NCBI GenBank assembly: GCA_022414725.1
Contig: CM039464.1
Location: 42,354,462 to 42,418,461 of the forward strand
Origin: Microglena sp. YARC
Lineage: Eukaryota; Chlorophyta; Chlorophyceae; Chlamydomonadales; Chlamydomonadaceae
Direction: 5' to 3'
Length of the DNA: 64,000 bases
Shown here: positions 1-10,300 of the stretch, one piece after another
How the letters are laid out: each line of letters starts with the position of its first letter
Position numbering within the stretch: the stretch's first letter is position 1
The notes under the pieces: generated by a model
What the model was told of the DNA's origin: nothing
Seen by the model: the letters and a program-made list of their open reading frames with translations, nothing else
The model's database searches: none
Translations under genes and position numbers: made by a program

Positions 1-2
1 GT

Positions 3-149
3 ATTCGTGAAATAATGTACAAGAAGACTCCTCTGAACTATAGCACAACAAATATGATAAATGGTAACAATATGGCATTAAACAAATGGGATAACCAACT
101 GATAGGACAAAGTTCTAAACATGTTTTAAAATCGATACGACATATATAA
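3..149 (+). CDS. C-terminal end of an unidentified protein (partial)
   Basis: An open frame runs from the left edge to a TAA at 147-149, giving 48 residues that are rich in Asn, Lys and Ser. The start lies outside the window. It ends 17 bases before the DHFR ATG on the same strand, so it is probably the tail of the upstream gene. Nothing in it is diagnostic of a family. Confidence 0.45.
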   Translation: MREIMYKKTPLNYSTTNMINGNNMALNKWDNQLIGQSSKHVLKSIRHI

Positions 150-166
150 ATGTGGATAATTATTAC

Positions 167-691
167 ATGATATATTCAATATTCGCATGCGATAGTTTGG
201 GAGGATTCGGTGTAGATGACACATTGCCATGGCCTCTTATCGAATACGATATGGAAAAATTTGTATCAAATACATTACGTCGCGTCGTGGTCATGGGGTA
301 CAATGCTTTCAAATCACTTGTATACCCTTTAGAAAATAGGTTAATTATTGTTGTTCAAAACAGGACCAAGGATCGGTTAGAAGAATTATGTGATAACACG
401 CTTTTTATAACATTTCCAGAGTTAGAGATATTGCTAAAAAAAGCATCTGGACATGATACAAATCATGTTTTTATTCTTGGGGGTGTACAAATTATAGAAA
501 GCTGTATAGAATATATCGATGAACTATTCATAGTGCATATATTAGGACATTACGATTGTAACATATATATAAACATTGCAAAAATGAAAGACAAATTCCC
601 TGTTATATCTTTCAAATCGAAAGTATATAATAGTAATAGTTGTTTATATTTTTTTGAGATAAGAGGGTTGGACAGGAACAATCAAGAATAA
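167..691 (+). CDS. dihydrofolate reductase-like protein
   Basis: This is a DHFR-fold protein of 174 residues. DHFR reduces dihydrofolate to tetrahydrofolate for dTMP synthesis. Seen in sequence: an N-terminal beta strand (MIYSIFACDS), a substrate-loop-like LPWPLIEYDMEKF segment, the nucleotide-binding segment VVVMGYNAFKSL near residues 42-53, and the C-terminal VFILGGVQII motif typical of the NADPH site. I chose the ATG at 167; an in-frame GTG at 152 would add five residues but is unlikely in a eukaryotic virus. The usual glycine-rich loop after the first strand is short. R2 and dUTPase elsewhere in the window belong to the same nucleotide-supply theme. No thymidylate synthase domain is fused to it. 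Confidence 0.8.
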   Translation: MIYSIFACDSLGGFGVDDTLPWPLIEYDMEKFVSNTLRRVVVMGYNAFKSLVYPLENRLIIVVQNRTKDRLEELCDNTLFITFPELEILLKKASGHDTNHVFILGGVQIIESCIEYIDELFIVHILGHYDCNIYINIAKMKDKFPVISFKSKVYNSNSCLYFFEIRGLDRNNQE

Positions 692-736
692 TAATCAAAT
701 TCAAATAAAAAAATATGTTGTCAGTTTAAAATAAAG

Positions 737-1132
737 ATGAACCGCATGATATATGATTCATGCGCTTATGGTCAAACATTATCTCAGAGTTTAGCACCTT
801 TGAACTATGTAATGGACCCAATTAAATACGAACACAACAGCAAATGTAGAATGGAACTCGGTATAGTCGGAGGGACCGCTGTTTCCCATGTGACTGGTAA
901 TATGATAGATCTAGAAAATGATCTACGGGGAGCTAATAGACCTGGTACCATGTGTCCATCATATAAGTATCAACCAGGAGACGGGAAAACGGTTCAGGGT
1001 AAAGAATATATTAAACCGGTGAACCACCCTTTAGTTAACACAGAGATGAATCACCTCCCTTCCTGCCAGATGATTTCATATGGTAGTGTTCCTAATATCC
1101 CTTACAAGGAGTCTTTTTCTTGCAACAGGTAA
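737..1132 (+). CDS. conserved cysteine-containing virion-type protein (paralogue 1)
   Basis: This protein has 131 residues and no membrane segment. It opens with a tyrosine- and cysteine-bearing block (MIYDSCAYGQTLSQS) and contains DLENDLRGANRPGTMCPSYK followed by YQPGD. The same order (IDIDSELMGINRKATNCPT, FLPGD) occurs in the next gene downstream, so the two are tandem paralogues. Proteins with this short N-terminal Tyr-Asp-x-Cys block and a central Asn-Arg-...-Cys-Pro motif are common in algal and mimivirus-like genomes and are usually taken as virion proteins; that role is inference here. It is read from the same strand as its paralogue, 95 bases upstream. Confidence 0.75.
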   Translation: MNRMIYDSCAYGQTLSQSLAPLNYVMDPIKYEHNSKCRMELGIVGGTAVSHVTGNMIDLENDLRGANRPGTMCPSYKYQPGDGKTVQGKEYIKPVNHPLVNTEMNHLPSCQMISYGSVPNIPYKESFSCNR

Positions 1133-1227
1133 TAACAAATATGATATGACCACAAATTAATGAAACATAACACATGTATCCTGAAAAAATCCCGATTTTT
1201 TTTTATCTTTTTACAGAATAAAAAGAA

Positions 1228-1860
1228 ATGAATTTTAGTCGTTTGAACTATGATACATGCACATACCAACATAACCTGAAACAATCAGTTGATGTCGGTA
1301 ATTATATGATCGGTATGCCGCAAATCAATTGCAACGCGTGCTTCCCTCTAGATCCACAAAAAGGGACAATTGGTTACTCCCCTACTGTGATACCTCGTGA
1401 AAAGCTCATCGATATTGACTCGGAACTAATGGGTATAAATAGGAAGGCTACTAATTGTCCTACCAGTAAATTTTTGCCTGGAGACACCTCTGTCAATCAG
1501 CACACCTCAGTTCCTGTTGCGGATTGTAGGTACGTCCCTAATGAAGGTACTCGACTTAGTAACCCACCTAGTACTTTACGAGGCCAAGGGTGGAACCGTT
1601 GGGAACAGCTAATAGAAAACCCACAAGATAGGGCTGAACGCCCATTCCGTTTCAATGTAGATAACCGTATAATGGTCAAAGATAACCACCGCCCATATAT
1701 TCAAACACCTATCAACCAATCACCCATTCTCCCCCTAAACAATCAATCTAATGATGTGGTATCCTATGACAAGAGTAGTATATGTAAGGGTGTTGCTGAT
1801 GCATCTATCGACCGTGTTCAATACTGGGATACATGTAGTGCGCTTTCGAAAATTATTTAA
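1228..1860 (+). CDS. conserved cysteine-containing virion-type protein (paralogue 2)
   Basis: This 210-residue protein is the longer paralogue of the gene just upstream. It shares the N-terminal RLNYDTCTYQHNLKQS block, the central DIDSELMGINRKATNCPTSK motif and FLPGD. It adds a middle section with GWNRWEQLIENPQDRAERPF and a C-terminal NQSNDVVSYDKSSICKG stretch. There is no signal peptide or transmembrane helix. The T-rich leader at 1190-1215 is followed by an AT-rich stretch just before the ATG. The Hsp20 gene starts 28 bases after its stop. A structural role in the virion is inferred from the family pattern and from the gene neighbourhood. Confidence 0.78.
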   Translation: MNFSRLNYDTCTYQHNLKQSVDVGNYMIGMPQINCNACFPLDPQKGTIGYSPTVIPREKLIDIDSELMGINRKATNCPTSKFLPGDTSVNQHTSVPVADCRYVPNEGTRLSNPPSTLRGQGWNRWEQLIENPQDRAERPFRFNVDNRIMVKDNHRPYIQTPINQSPILPLNNQSNDVVSYDKSSICKGVADASIDRVQYWDTCSALSKII

Positions 1861-1888
1861 AAATAACTTTTCTATGTAACTATAAACA

Positions 1889-2461
1889 ATGTTCAAAATT
1901 CCCATTAATGTTAGCAACCAAAAAGACATTTCTTCTGTTATTGGATCCATTGTTGAGGGGCTTGGACAGAATGTCGAATGTTCAATTATTTCTGAGATTC
2001 TAAACGATTTCCATAAACAAAACACACCTCAACAATCTAACAAAAAAAAACAGGCACCTGCTCCTAATATGTCAAATATGTTGAATACATTGTTTGATAA
2101 TTCTATTAAGACCGTGCATAACCCATCAGAAGAGTCCGAATACCGTTACGAACTATCAGAGTCTTCCGAAAGCTTTGTAATTTCTATTGATATACCAGGT
2201 GTTAATAAGGAGGATATCCTTATTTCTTATGATAACAACATTCTCCATGTCGAGTGTGATAGGAAACCAACAGACGCTTGCCTAGTTGTTATAAAGAGTA
2301 ACGTTGTATATGGAAACAAGTCTTTGGATTTACACCTGAAGGATGCTAGTAGTGGTGTAAACCCTAGTGATGTACTAGCTTCTTACAACACTGGTACTTT
2401 GGTTGTCTCCATTCCTAAGAAAAGTAAAGCAAAGAGTAATAATTACATAAATGTTCAATGA
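1889..2461 (+). CDS. small heat-shock protein (Hsp20/alpha-crystallin family)
   Basis: This is a 190-residue ATP-independent holdase chaperone. After a variable N-terminus of about 80 residues there is an alpha-crystallin domain of about 100 residues. It begins at YRYELSESSESFVISIDIPG, with the typical GVNKEDILISYDNNILHVEC strands, and ends in YNTGTLVVSIPKK, which matches the signature glycine-x-leucine element of the family. A few residues follow as a C-terminal tail. Small heat-shock proteins occur in several giant viruses, where they may assist virion proteins or protect the host cell. Its stop lies two bases from the convergent end of the next gene. Confidence 0.88.
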   Translation: MFKIPINVSNQKDISSVIGSIVEGLGQNVECSIISEILNDFHKQNTPQQSNKKKQAPAPNMSNMLNTLFDNSIKTVHNPSEESEYRYELSESSESFVISIDIPGVNKEDILISYDNNILHVECDRKPTDACLVVIKSNVVYGNKSLDLHLKDASSGVNPSDVLASYNTGTLVVSIPKKSKAKSNNYINVQ

Positions 2462-2463
2462 TA

Positions 2464-3429
2464 TTACAGATTAGCCTGATCGATACGATTAGATGCAGCT
2501 AAATATAATGGTTGTCCAAAGTCATTGTTTCTAGAATATACGGATTTGGTAGGTCCTCTCGTATATATATCTTTAATCTTAATGTCATCAAGTGCGTAGT
2601 TGTGGTAACAGACATCACAAATACGGGCTGTCTTGATTCCTATTTTACTATCATCTGGCAGGACGAAAAGGTTCCCATTGTTCTGCCTAATGGTACTCCT
2701 GACTTTATGAATTTGGTACATAGTGTCATTAACAAAAAATTTGACGGCTATTCCATTCTCAAAGTCATTGATCGGGACGTTATCCTCGAAAACAAACGAG
2801 AACATGACCCAGTAATGTGGAATGAGAGACATAGCGTTACGCCTTATTGCCGAGTCAGTAGCGGAAACATTGTTCACAATGACCATCCGTTCATTGAATT
2901 TGTCAGTCGTGTTAAACTCTACCACCATTTCTTTGTAATTCTCCCCAAATCTTATTAGGGGGGATTGTACTATTCTGGATTTCCCCGTCTCCACGACAGA
3001 CGATGTTAGTTTATTGATCATCTTGTACGAGTATTGATTCGTGTCTCCTCGACAAAGTATGATCTTATTCTTTATATTTTCAGGGCTTATGTCATCGAGA
3101 TATAACCAAAAAGAGTATGTGAATTGCGCACCCCCCATCCTGTTCACTGATCTGGGGAGTGGGATGTAATTCCTAGCTTGATGATTCGTTGTATTGTAAA
3201 CCATATTAATCCCGCTGACACAATCAATATATCCATCCACTATAGGAAAGCTCATGGGTTTGTTAGTATCCGTATATTTGTTCGTGATGACGAGCTTGTC
3301 TCTATTAATTGCAAACAATGACAACCAATATATAATCAACGAAATAATTACACCCCCTATTACTTGTAGTATCATATTAACAGTTTTGCCTTTTGGTGCT
3401 GCTGCTCCTTGTCCTTTAACAATGTCCAT
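2464..3429 (-). CDS. membrane-anchored LamG/concanavalin-like protein (copy 1)
   Basis: This 321-residue protein has one N-terminal transmembrane helix (about residues 18-42) after a short basic, Ala/Gly-rich cytoplasmic tail. A beta-rich ectodomain follows with FTYSFWLYLDDIS and a later HYWVMFSFVFEDNV segment. The Phe-Ser-Phe-Trp-x-Tyr-Leu pattern is the hallmark of LamG/concanavalin A-like jelly-roll domains that bind glycans. The tandem gene upstream on the same strand has the same architecture. Both are likely to be type II membrane proteins of the virion or of host membranes. Glycan binding is inferred, because no ligand residues can be assigned. Confidence 0.75.
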   Translation of the reverse strand: MDIVKGQGAAAPKGKTVNMILQVIGGVIISLIIYWLSLFAINRDKLVITNKYTDTNKPMSFPIVDGYIDCVSGINMVYNTTNHQARNYIPLPRSVNRMGGAQFTYSFWLYLDDISPENIKNKIILCRGDTNQYSYKMINKLTSSVVETGKSRIVQSPLIRFGENYKEMVVEFNTTDKFNERMVIVNNVSATDSAIRRNAMSLIPHYWVMFSFVFEDNVPINDFENGIAVKFFVNDTMYQIHKVRSTIRQNNGNLFVLPDDSKIGIKTARICDVCYHNYALDDIKIKDIYTRGPTKSVYSRNNDFGQPLYLAASNRIDQANL

Positions 3430-3533
3430 GTTTACAGTATTTATACATTATAATGTTTGACATTGTTCACGGATTTTCATATTACATTTTTATTTTTATG
3501 AAGTAGATAAAAGTGTTTTATTACATTATCTGA

Positions 3534-4493
3534 TTATTCAACATCATCTATCTTGTATACAGGAGTCCGCATCCCATATGTGCTCAAACCTATCATTGAC
3601 ATAATAGTTTGTTTAACGGGACCTGCTTTGTATATTTGCTGCATTTGTTTTTGTGTGCATGCATAGTTAAAATATTGGAGCCTACTGATGAACCCCTTTG
3701 TTATATACTTACTATCCCCTACATACATGTCTCCGGTCGTATTGGAGTAAAACCCCCTGGATCCTGATACTCCTGTATTGGAAATAGCATCTACATCGAG
3801 AATATCTGTTATGCTTTTTACAGAGTATATATCTCCATCCATGAAAATTGTCGCTAAAGCATCTTGAACGCTAAAGGCAACATTAACCCATCTCTGTAAT
3901 GGTACATAATCAATCATCGAAACTGCATATTTTTTTGTTGATGTTAAAACATCCTCTATCGATTGTACTTCTAGGCTCTGGTTAGTCTTTATCGCTATAT
4001 ACATCTTATTAGTCTTGGCGTCCAATGCAACAATCGGGTTCCCAAAGTTGATACCGTCAACAGATCCTCCCCTCCTGAACAAAGAGCGATGATTGTACAA
4101 TACATCATAATCCGTCAGGTATATCCAGAAGGAAAACGTGAACTCGTGTCCGTTGGAAGGGGGTAATTTGGAGCTAGCAAACGTCATTGGCATGTTTTCC
4201 GAACGATCGAGTCTGATGATGCGATCGCTAATATTGACTACTTTGAAATTCGATTTCCTGACAATTGATATAATCCAAATAATTATGATAACAATGAGAA
4301 TCAGTGCAACAATAATCAGAATGACGATGCCATTTGATTTTACAAAATCTTTTGCTTTTTCTTTTTTATCTAGAATACCGCCTTTTGATGGCTTTCCTGC
4401 GTCCGGATTGGGACTTCGTTCTGTTGTTACAGTATCGTCAACAACGGGGGTTAGTTCGTCAAAGAACCCTCCATATGTGTATCTTCTAATCAT
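3534..4493 (-). CDS. membrane-anchored LamG/concanavalin-like protein (copy 2)
   Basis: This 319-residue paralogue of the adjacent gene has a charged N-terminal tail, a strong transmembrane helix at about residues 55-78 (IVILIIVALILIVIIIIWII) and a beta-rich ectodomain. The ectodomain contains FTFSFWIYLTDYD, a Leu-Phe-Arg-Arg-Gly element, RWVNVAFSVQD, and a C-terminal SRLQYFNYACTQKQMQQIY strand. That last segment matches the closing strand of LamG domains in membrane proteins of many giant viruses. The two copies differ in tail length but keep the motif order, which supports tandem duplication followed by divergence. Confidence 0.78.
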   Translation of the reverse strand: MIRRYTYGGFFDELTPVVDDTVTTERSPNPDAGKPSKGGILDKKEKAKDFVKSNGIVILIIVALILIVIIIIWIISIVRKSNFKVVNISDRIIRLDRSENMPMTFASSKLPPSNGHEFTFSFWIYLTDYDVLYNHRSLFRRGGSVDGINFGNPIVALDAKTNKMYIAIKTNQSLEVQSIEDVLTSTKKYAVSMIDYVPLQRWVNVAFSVQDALATIFMDGDIYSVKSITDILDVDAISNTGVSGSRGFYSNTTGDMYVGDSKYITKGFISRLQYFNYACTQKQMQQIYKAGPVKQTIMSMIGLSTYGMRTPVYKIDDVE

Positions 4494-4520
4494 GATTTAA
4501 TATGTTTATAGAAAAAAACA

Positions 4521-5666
4521 TTATAACAATTTGTCTAAATACGTTTTTTTGATTTCACCTATGTTGTGTAAGAAGCTTTTACATAAATCGAATGCGCGTG
4601 TATCTATATTTTTCTTCCCATCTTGTAGAACCTTGTCAAAAACTATATCAAGGTATAGTTCGCGGGAATCGCTGTCCAGATTTATGTCTGTCAAATGATT
4701 GTATATATTTTTATTATTTGTATATCTCTGTATTGTCCGGTTTAGTATTTTGGTATATTCGTATGTATTCACATCCCCACTAGTGATTGTTGGTTGCAAA
4801 CAAAGATATTGACACCATAGATCCGCCATTAGTCTGTTCTCGTGAGTGGATTCATCCATTATATGCATATCGGTAAAGCGTGATGCCACGTCGTGTCGTA
4901 ACTGTAAGTCGTCATTGTTTTTTAACATATTGTCAAAGTAAATCATAGATACTATACGTGGGTCATAACTATAAATAGAATCGCTGAATCGTGACGGAAT
5001 CTGTTTATTGTACAACATATGAACTATGTCATACACGCTTCTGTCATGCAAAGTAAATGCATCTGTGTCAATGAAATCAATATTGCTCAACACGTTCTTT
5101 AAATCCCCTTGCATATTTGTGCATAAAACCATAAGCTTTTTCTTGTCTATACTAGGGTGGGATAGCGAAACATGATTATATGATTCAGTGGGTGTTGGGT
5201 TAACCAGATAAAATGTGTCAACCTTTTTTATAAATTCTTTGAAATACTTTTCATTTTGTTTGGATATTGTCACTACTAATCTGACATTCGACGAAGCGAA
5301 CTTTGGATGCGTCATATAATTAAGTAAGTATGACTGGAATGTTTTACTGATGCCATAATCGTCAAAATCGTCTAGAAATAATATTTTACGTTTTGATGAA
5401 AAAAAAGATTCTATTGTCAAAACATCTCTATGGGGTTCTAATATTTTGCTGAGGTGGCCAATAGATGATATTTCGTCCCCAGACATTGAATATACATCAA
5501 ACCCATTGTTTTCGAAAATACTGTTACACACATATGTTTTTCCAGGTCCTATCACAACACAAACGTAAGGTGGGCATTCTTCGATTTTTTTTATTAAACT
5601 AGCTACAACATCTTCATTCGCAACTATGTTCATTTCCATATAAGTATCGTGTTTTTCTTTATGCAA
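4521..5666 (-). CDS. AAA+ ATPase-like protein with degenerate P-loop
   Basis: This 381-residue protein shows a P-loop-like GPGKT at about residues 40-44 and a clear Walker B strand, KILFLDDFDD, at about 94-103. An ordered alpha/beta region and a helical C-terminal half follow. The canonical first glycine of GxxxxGK[ST] is missing, so the P-loop is shortened. The layout recalls clamp-loader or DnaA-like AAA+ proteins. The NTP-binding fold is fairly safe; the specific role is not. Its start overlaps the end of the membrane-protein gene upstream by 8 bases, suggesting co-transcription. A second, more RFC-like protein lies at 23.5-24.5 kb. Confidence 0.65.
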   Translation of the reverse strand: MHKEKHDTYMEMNIVANEDVVASLIKKIEECPPYVCVVIGPGKTYVCNSIFENNGFDVYSMSGDEISSIGHLSKILEPHRDVLTIESFFSSKRKILFLDDFDDYGISKTFQSYLLNYMTHPKFASSNVRLVVTISKQNEKYFKEFIKKVDTFYLVNPTPTESYNHVSLSHPSIDKKKLMVLCTNMQGDLKNVLSNIDFIDTDAFTLHDRSVYDIVHMLYNKQIPSRFSDSIYSYDPRIVSMIYFDNMLKNNDDLQLRHDVASRFTDMHIMDESTHENRLMADLWCQYLCLQPTITSGDVNTYEYTKILNRTIQRYTNNKNIYNHLTDINLDSDSRELYLDIVFDKVLQDGKKNIDTRAFDLCKSFLHNIGEIKKTYLDKLL

Positions 5667-6147
5667 TTGTTTCGCACATTGATTTAAGCTCTGTCCAAGG
5701 AATTTTTGTGTTGTATTTCATACCAAATTCTCTACAAGTATCGTTTGCACTTTGTTTTCGTAACTCTGTCAAATTTATCGTAACTTTGTCAGATTCCCCG
5801 ATAACAATCATGTTTCTCGAAGTATCGTATACATTTTCACACAGGCTCTTATTGTCATCAAGGTGACGCGTGAAATAGTCGGGACAATTCAGATTCGATA
5901 ACGGTTGCAAGCCGGATACGCTATCGTATTTTGTCATGGAACGTTCATACAATACGATTGTTATGATAGAGTGTATAATTATAAGTATGAGGATGATTTC
6001 GATTGTCAACAACATAAATTTCACCTGCTCGACGTTCAAAAAGAAGAAAAATCCTAAAATTGCAATGGTAACACACCCTGCAATAATGCAAAATATAAGT
6101 GTTCCCGTATACATATTTTTTTTTTGTCCCATTTTACATTTCTCCAA
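5659..6147 (-). CDS. two-helix membrane protein with conserved cysteines
   Basis: This 162-residue protein has two adjacent transmembrane helices (about residues 15-38 and 45-67), so it is hairpin-like. A soluble domain follows with NCPDYFTRHLDDNKSLCEN, a later Cys-Arg-Glu-Phe and a C-terminal Cys. The Cys-Pro-Asp-Tyr element followed by a second cysteine is recurrent in small membrane proteins of giant viruses. Paired cysteines suggest a disulfide-stabilised ectodomain. The gene overlaps the ATPase gene by 8 bases on the same strand. Function is unknown; a virion-membrane role is inference. Confidence 0.7.
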   Translation of the reverse strand: MEKCKMGQKKNMYTGTLIFCIIAGCVTIAILGFFFFLNVEQVKFMLLTIEIILILIIIHSIITIVLYERSMTKYDSVSGLQPLSNLNCPDYFTRHLDDNKSLCENVYDTSRNMIVIGESDKVTINLTELRKQSANDTCREFGMKYNTKIPWTELKSMCETIA

Positions 6148-6159
6148 GAAAATAATTGT

Positions 6160-6570
6160 CTACAAAAATGGCTTCATCTCGATACTTTTATCTCCTTTTA
6201 TGCTGGTGTTTTGAGCGTGCTTCATAGGGTCGGTTGCCTTATTGGAATCTTCCAAAAAACGTACATAACTATTTATTGCATTCAAAATGCGCGGTATACA
6301 ATATTCATATACTAGCTTATTCAATTTCTTAACCTCATCTTCGATCATGAAAGACTTGAATATACCATGTTCTAGGTAAAAAGAACGCATGATTACTTTC
6401 AACTCCTCCTCACTTTGATTGTCTATCACATGCTGCCCTCCACTGTTTCTGTATACACCGAACCGTAGTAATTGCTGTAGCCTATCGATATTTTTCTGGG
6501 AGAAATATTTGATTGCTAGGTCGTCGGTTTCATGGATTCCTTTTGTTGCTTCATACGCGTAATTTTGCAT
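6160..6570 (-). CDS. conserved giant-virus protein, probable minor virion component
   Basis: This 136-residue, mostly helical protein has AIKYFSQKNIDRLQQLLRFG, then NQSEEELKVIMRSFYLEHG, then a segment with LNKLVYEYCIPRILNAINSY. This order (start helix with Phe-Ser-x-x-Asn-Ile-Asp, then Gln-Ser-x-x-x-Leu-x-x-Ile-Met-Arg-Ser, then Leu-Asn) is familiar from a short protein conserved across algal and mimivirus-like viruses and is thought to be packaged. I cannot name the protein with certainty. It sits 12 bases upstream of the two-helix membrane protein on the same strand. Confidence 0.72.
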   Translation of the reverse strand: MQNYAYEATKGIHETDDLAIKYFSQKNIDRLQQLLRFGVYRNSGGQHVIDNQSEEELKVIMRSFYLEHGIFKSFMIEDEVKKLNKLVYEYCIPRILNAINSYVRFLEDSNKATDPMKHAQNTSIKGDKSIEMKPFL

Positions 6571-6607
6571 TTCTTTATATTTAATTTATAAATAGTATAT
6601 AATAAAT

Positions 6608-7280
6608 ATGAGCTCTTTTGACAAATCATTAAAAGCATTGATCGAAAATATGGGATTCAAGATAGAAAATCATTGTGAAAAAGATATCCTTTTGTTAACC
6701 AAGTCTCTAATAAAAAGGATGGTTGATAATGTTTTTAGGAATATTATGATCATCCTTAGTTCCATTCCTAACGAGACAACAATCGTCGAAAAACATATCA
6801 ACGTGACGAAAAATGTATGCAGTCGTTGCATAGGAATGTACGATAAATCAAACAAACTCACACAAAATGGTGGAGCGGTGACATTGCCTATGGATTACTT
6901 TTCTGGAGCACTGTCCTGGCATTATAAACCAGATAAACGGAAATACATTCCAATCAACTTCCCAGATATCGCCCACGATTTCAAGAAGCGGTCTAGAACT
7001 ACAGCACGTGGGTGGTGCTGGAGTCAAGAAAGATGTGTTGTTCAATTTTGTTAGTCAAATATGTATCCCTACATTCTTCGAGGAACACGGTACTCACTAT
7101 AATGTTTCCAAGTGCGCTATGAACGTTGTGCTACTGTCCATCCACGAAAATTTGCGGATTATTTTCAACCACATTCACAAGGAAAGCTGCAAAGAGATGA
7201 ATAAAACATGTCCCCTGACTTTAAAAACAATTATTAGGGTTTTAAAATCTGAACAATTCATGTTCCTAAGAATAAAGTAA
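6608..7280 (+). pseudogene. unidentified helical protein, broken by one frameshift
   Basis: Two overlapping frames, 6608-7054 and 7008-7280, appear to be halves of one protein of about 220 residues. The first half has a helical start and a Cys-Ser-Arg-Cys element (VTKNVCSRCIGMYDKS). The second continues with helices and the sequence FVSQICIPTFFEEHG. The frame changes near 7010 in a short G run. No family is recognised. It lies immediately upstream of topoisomerase II on the same strand. Either a one-base consensus error or a recent lesion would explain the break. Confidence 0.55.
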
Positions 7281-7303
7281 AAAAATGATTTAAAAAACTA
7301 CTA
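7279..7303 (+). promoter_or_regulatory. putative promoter block upstream of topoisomerase II
   Basis: A run aaaaaaatgattt followed by aaaaaactact lies about 35-55 bases before the topoisomerase ATG at 7335. The same order of elements (aaaaaaatgat, then tttaaaaaa and act) is found at the same kind of distance before the TBP-like gene. That repetition is what suggests a regulatory element; no transcript data are available. Confidence 0.4.
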
Positions 7304-7334
7304 GACTAGATCATATAATACACAACAAGTTACA

Positions 7335-10300
7335 ATGGTTGCCAACATAGAAGATAAGTACGTCAAACTCGATCCTAGGGAGCATGTTCTTGCGCGCCCT
7401 GGTATGTACGTTGGGTCTTTGGAGCGCGACAATGTTTCAGCGTACGTCATTGAAGGAAACAAGATGCAAAAGAGGGATTTCGTCATGACTCCAGGGCTCT
7501 ATAAAATTTTTGACGAGATTTTGGTCAATGCTATTGATCACTCTGTAAGGTTGAGACTAGACCCAGAAACACAAAATCAGGTGAAAAATATAAAGATTAA
7601 CATCAATGTAGACGAAGGTTCTATAGAGGTTCTCAATGATGGAGACAGCATAGACGTCGCTTTTCACGACGAACACAATATGTACATCCCCGAGATGATT
7701 TTCGGAAACTTGATGACATCAACAAACTATAACGATACAGAAGAACGTATCATAGGCGGTCAGAATGGCATTGGTGCAAAGGCGTGTAATATTTTTTCCT
7801 CTAAATTCATCGTCGAATTAGTCGACCATAAATCCCAAAAACTATACAAACAGGAATGGGTAGACAATATGTCTACAAAGACAGTGCCTAAGATCACGAA
7901 ATGCATAAAAAAGCCTTACACAAAGATCATTTTCATTCCGGATTACAAGAGGTTTGGTGGCAGTGATGGTATCGATGAAGACATGTTTGCTTTGTTCAAA
8001 AAAAGATGCTATGATGTTTGTGCGCTGACAATGGATAACATCAATGTACATTTCAACGGAGAAAAATTGTTAGTCAAAAACTTTGAGAGGTATGTTGACC
8101 TGTACATTGGCGCCAAGAACGAACAAGAGAGGGTCTTTAAGAAGATAGACGACCGATGGGAGATAGTAGTTTCCTACAATGAGAACAGTGGTTTCGACCA
8201 GATTTCGTTTGTTAACGGTATTTGGACCATACGAGGTGGTAAACACGTAGACTATTTGTCATCACAGATATGTTGTAAATTGACCGAACTGATTATGAAG
8301 AGGAAAAAAATAGAGGTCAAGACACAGCACATCAAGAATTCGCTAACAATTTTTGTCAAATGTACCATCACAAATCCTACATTCGACAGTCAGACAAAAG
8401 ACTTGTTGACAACACCAATGTCTAAGTTTGGTAGTAAACCAGAGATAGATAATTTGTTCATTGAAAAGATATACAAAATGGGCATTGTTGATAACGCTAT
8501 CAATCTAAACTCTATTTCAGAAGGAAAACAACTCAAGAAATCTGACGGAAAGAAGCAAACAACGCTTAGGAACATACCGAAGCTAGACGACGCAAAATTC
8601 GCGGGGACAACAAGAAGTAAGGAATGTACTTTAATATTGACAGAAGGCGATTCAGCAAAGGCAATGGCTTTGGCTGGTTTGGATGTAGTCGGGAGAGATT
8701 TATTTGGTGTGTTTCCTCTACGCGGCAAACTTTTGAACGTCAAAGATTGTGTCGTAAAGAAGATATCCGAAAACGAGGAGATAACAAACATTAAAAAAAT
8801 AGTAGGTCTCGAGAGTGGAAAGACATATACATGCATAGATGAGCTTAGATACGGGAGAATAATGATTATGACTGATGCGGATGAAGACGGTTTTCACATC
8901 AAAGGTCTATTGTTCAATATGTTCCACACACTGTGGCCGTCGCTATTCAAAAAAGACGATTTCATTTGTGCACTGAGAACACCGATCATCAAGGCACGGA
9001 AACAGAAGGAATGTCTGTCATTTTACCACTTGTCCGAATACGAGGCTTGGAAGAGGGAAGTAGGGGTGTCGATCAAGCAGTGGCATGTAAAGTATTACAA
9101 AGGTTTGGCTACATCAACTGCATCCGAGGCCAAGGAATACTTCAAGGAGATGAACATGACAACTTACGTATACAATGAAGAACATAGTAATAACGCGATA
9201 GACATGGCGTTCAATAAAAAGAGAGCAGATGATAGGAAGTCTTGGCTGTCAGAGTACGATCAGAACGCTATTATTGAAAACATCGACAGCATAGTTTATG
9301 AAGACTTTATAAACAAGGAGCTCATTCACTTTTCCAATTACGATATCGAGCGCTCCATCCCGAACTTATGTGACGGTATGAAAATTAGCCAGAGGAAAAT
9401 CATGTATGGGTGTTACAAGAGGAATCTGGTCCAAGAGGTAAGAGTTGCGCAGCTAGCATCATATGTCAGTGAGCATACGTCATATCATCATGGTGAAGCT
9501 AGTCTTCAAGCTGCTATTATCAATATTGCCCAAGATTATGTTGGGTCTAACAACATTAACCTGTTATACCCCAATGGACAATTCGGAACCAGAGCTCAGG
9601 GAGGGAAAGACTCCGGATCTCCGAGGTACATCTATACATTCTTGAGCGAAATTACCACGAAAATAATCAGATCAGAAGACGAATGTATTTTAGAATATCT
9701 GAACGACGACGGGACGGATATCGAACCTCGTACTTATTTCCCCATCATCCCCTTGGTTATCGTCAACGGTGCTTTGGGGATAGGGACCGGGTTTTCTACT
9801 AACATCCCTTGTTACAACCCTTCAGACGTTGTGGATTATCTGATTTCAAAGCTGGAAAATAGCGCAAATGGTGATTATATTAAGGAGTTGCGTCCATGGT
9901 ACCGCGGGTTCACCGGAACCATCGAGTCCGAAAATAATAAGTGGGTGTGTCGCGGTATCTATAAAAAACTAATTGGTAACAAGTTGGAGATTAGCGAGAT
10001 ACCGATTGGTACATGGACTAATGATTACAAGGAGATGATAGAGAAGTTATGCGATACTAACCCTAATATTAAGGGATACACAAACGATTCCAGTAATGGT
10101 ACTGTTAAATTCACTGTACAATTCGCGAATCAACAGGCCCTCGAGGGGCTTGATATAGAACACACTTTCAAATTGGTTTCAAATAAGATTAGCACTACAA
10201 ATATGTACTTGTTCAACCAAAGCGGTCAAATCAAAAAGTACGACACAGTTTATGATATCATTGAAGAATACTTCGGTGTCAGGTTACATGCATACGTCAA

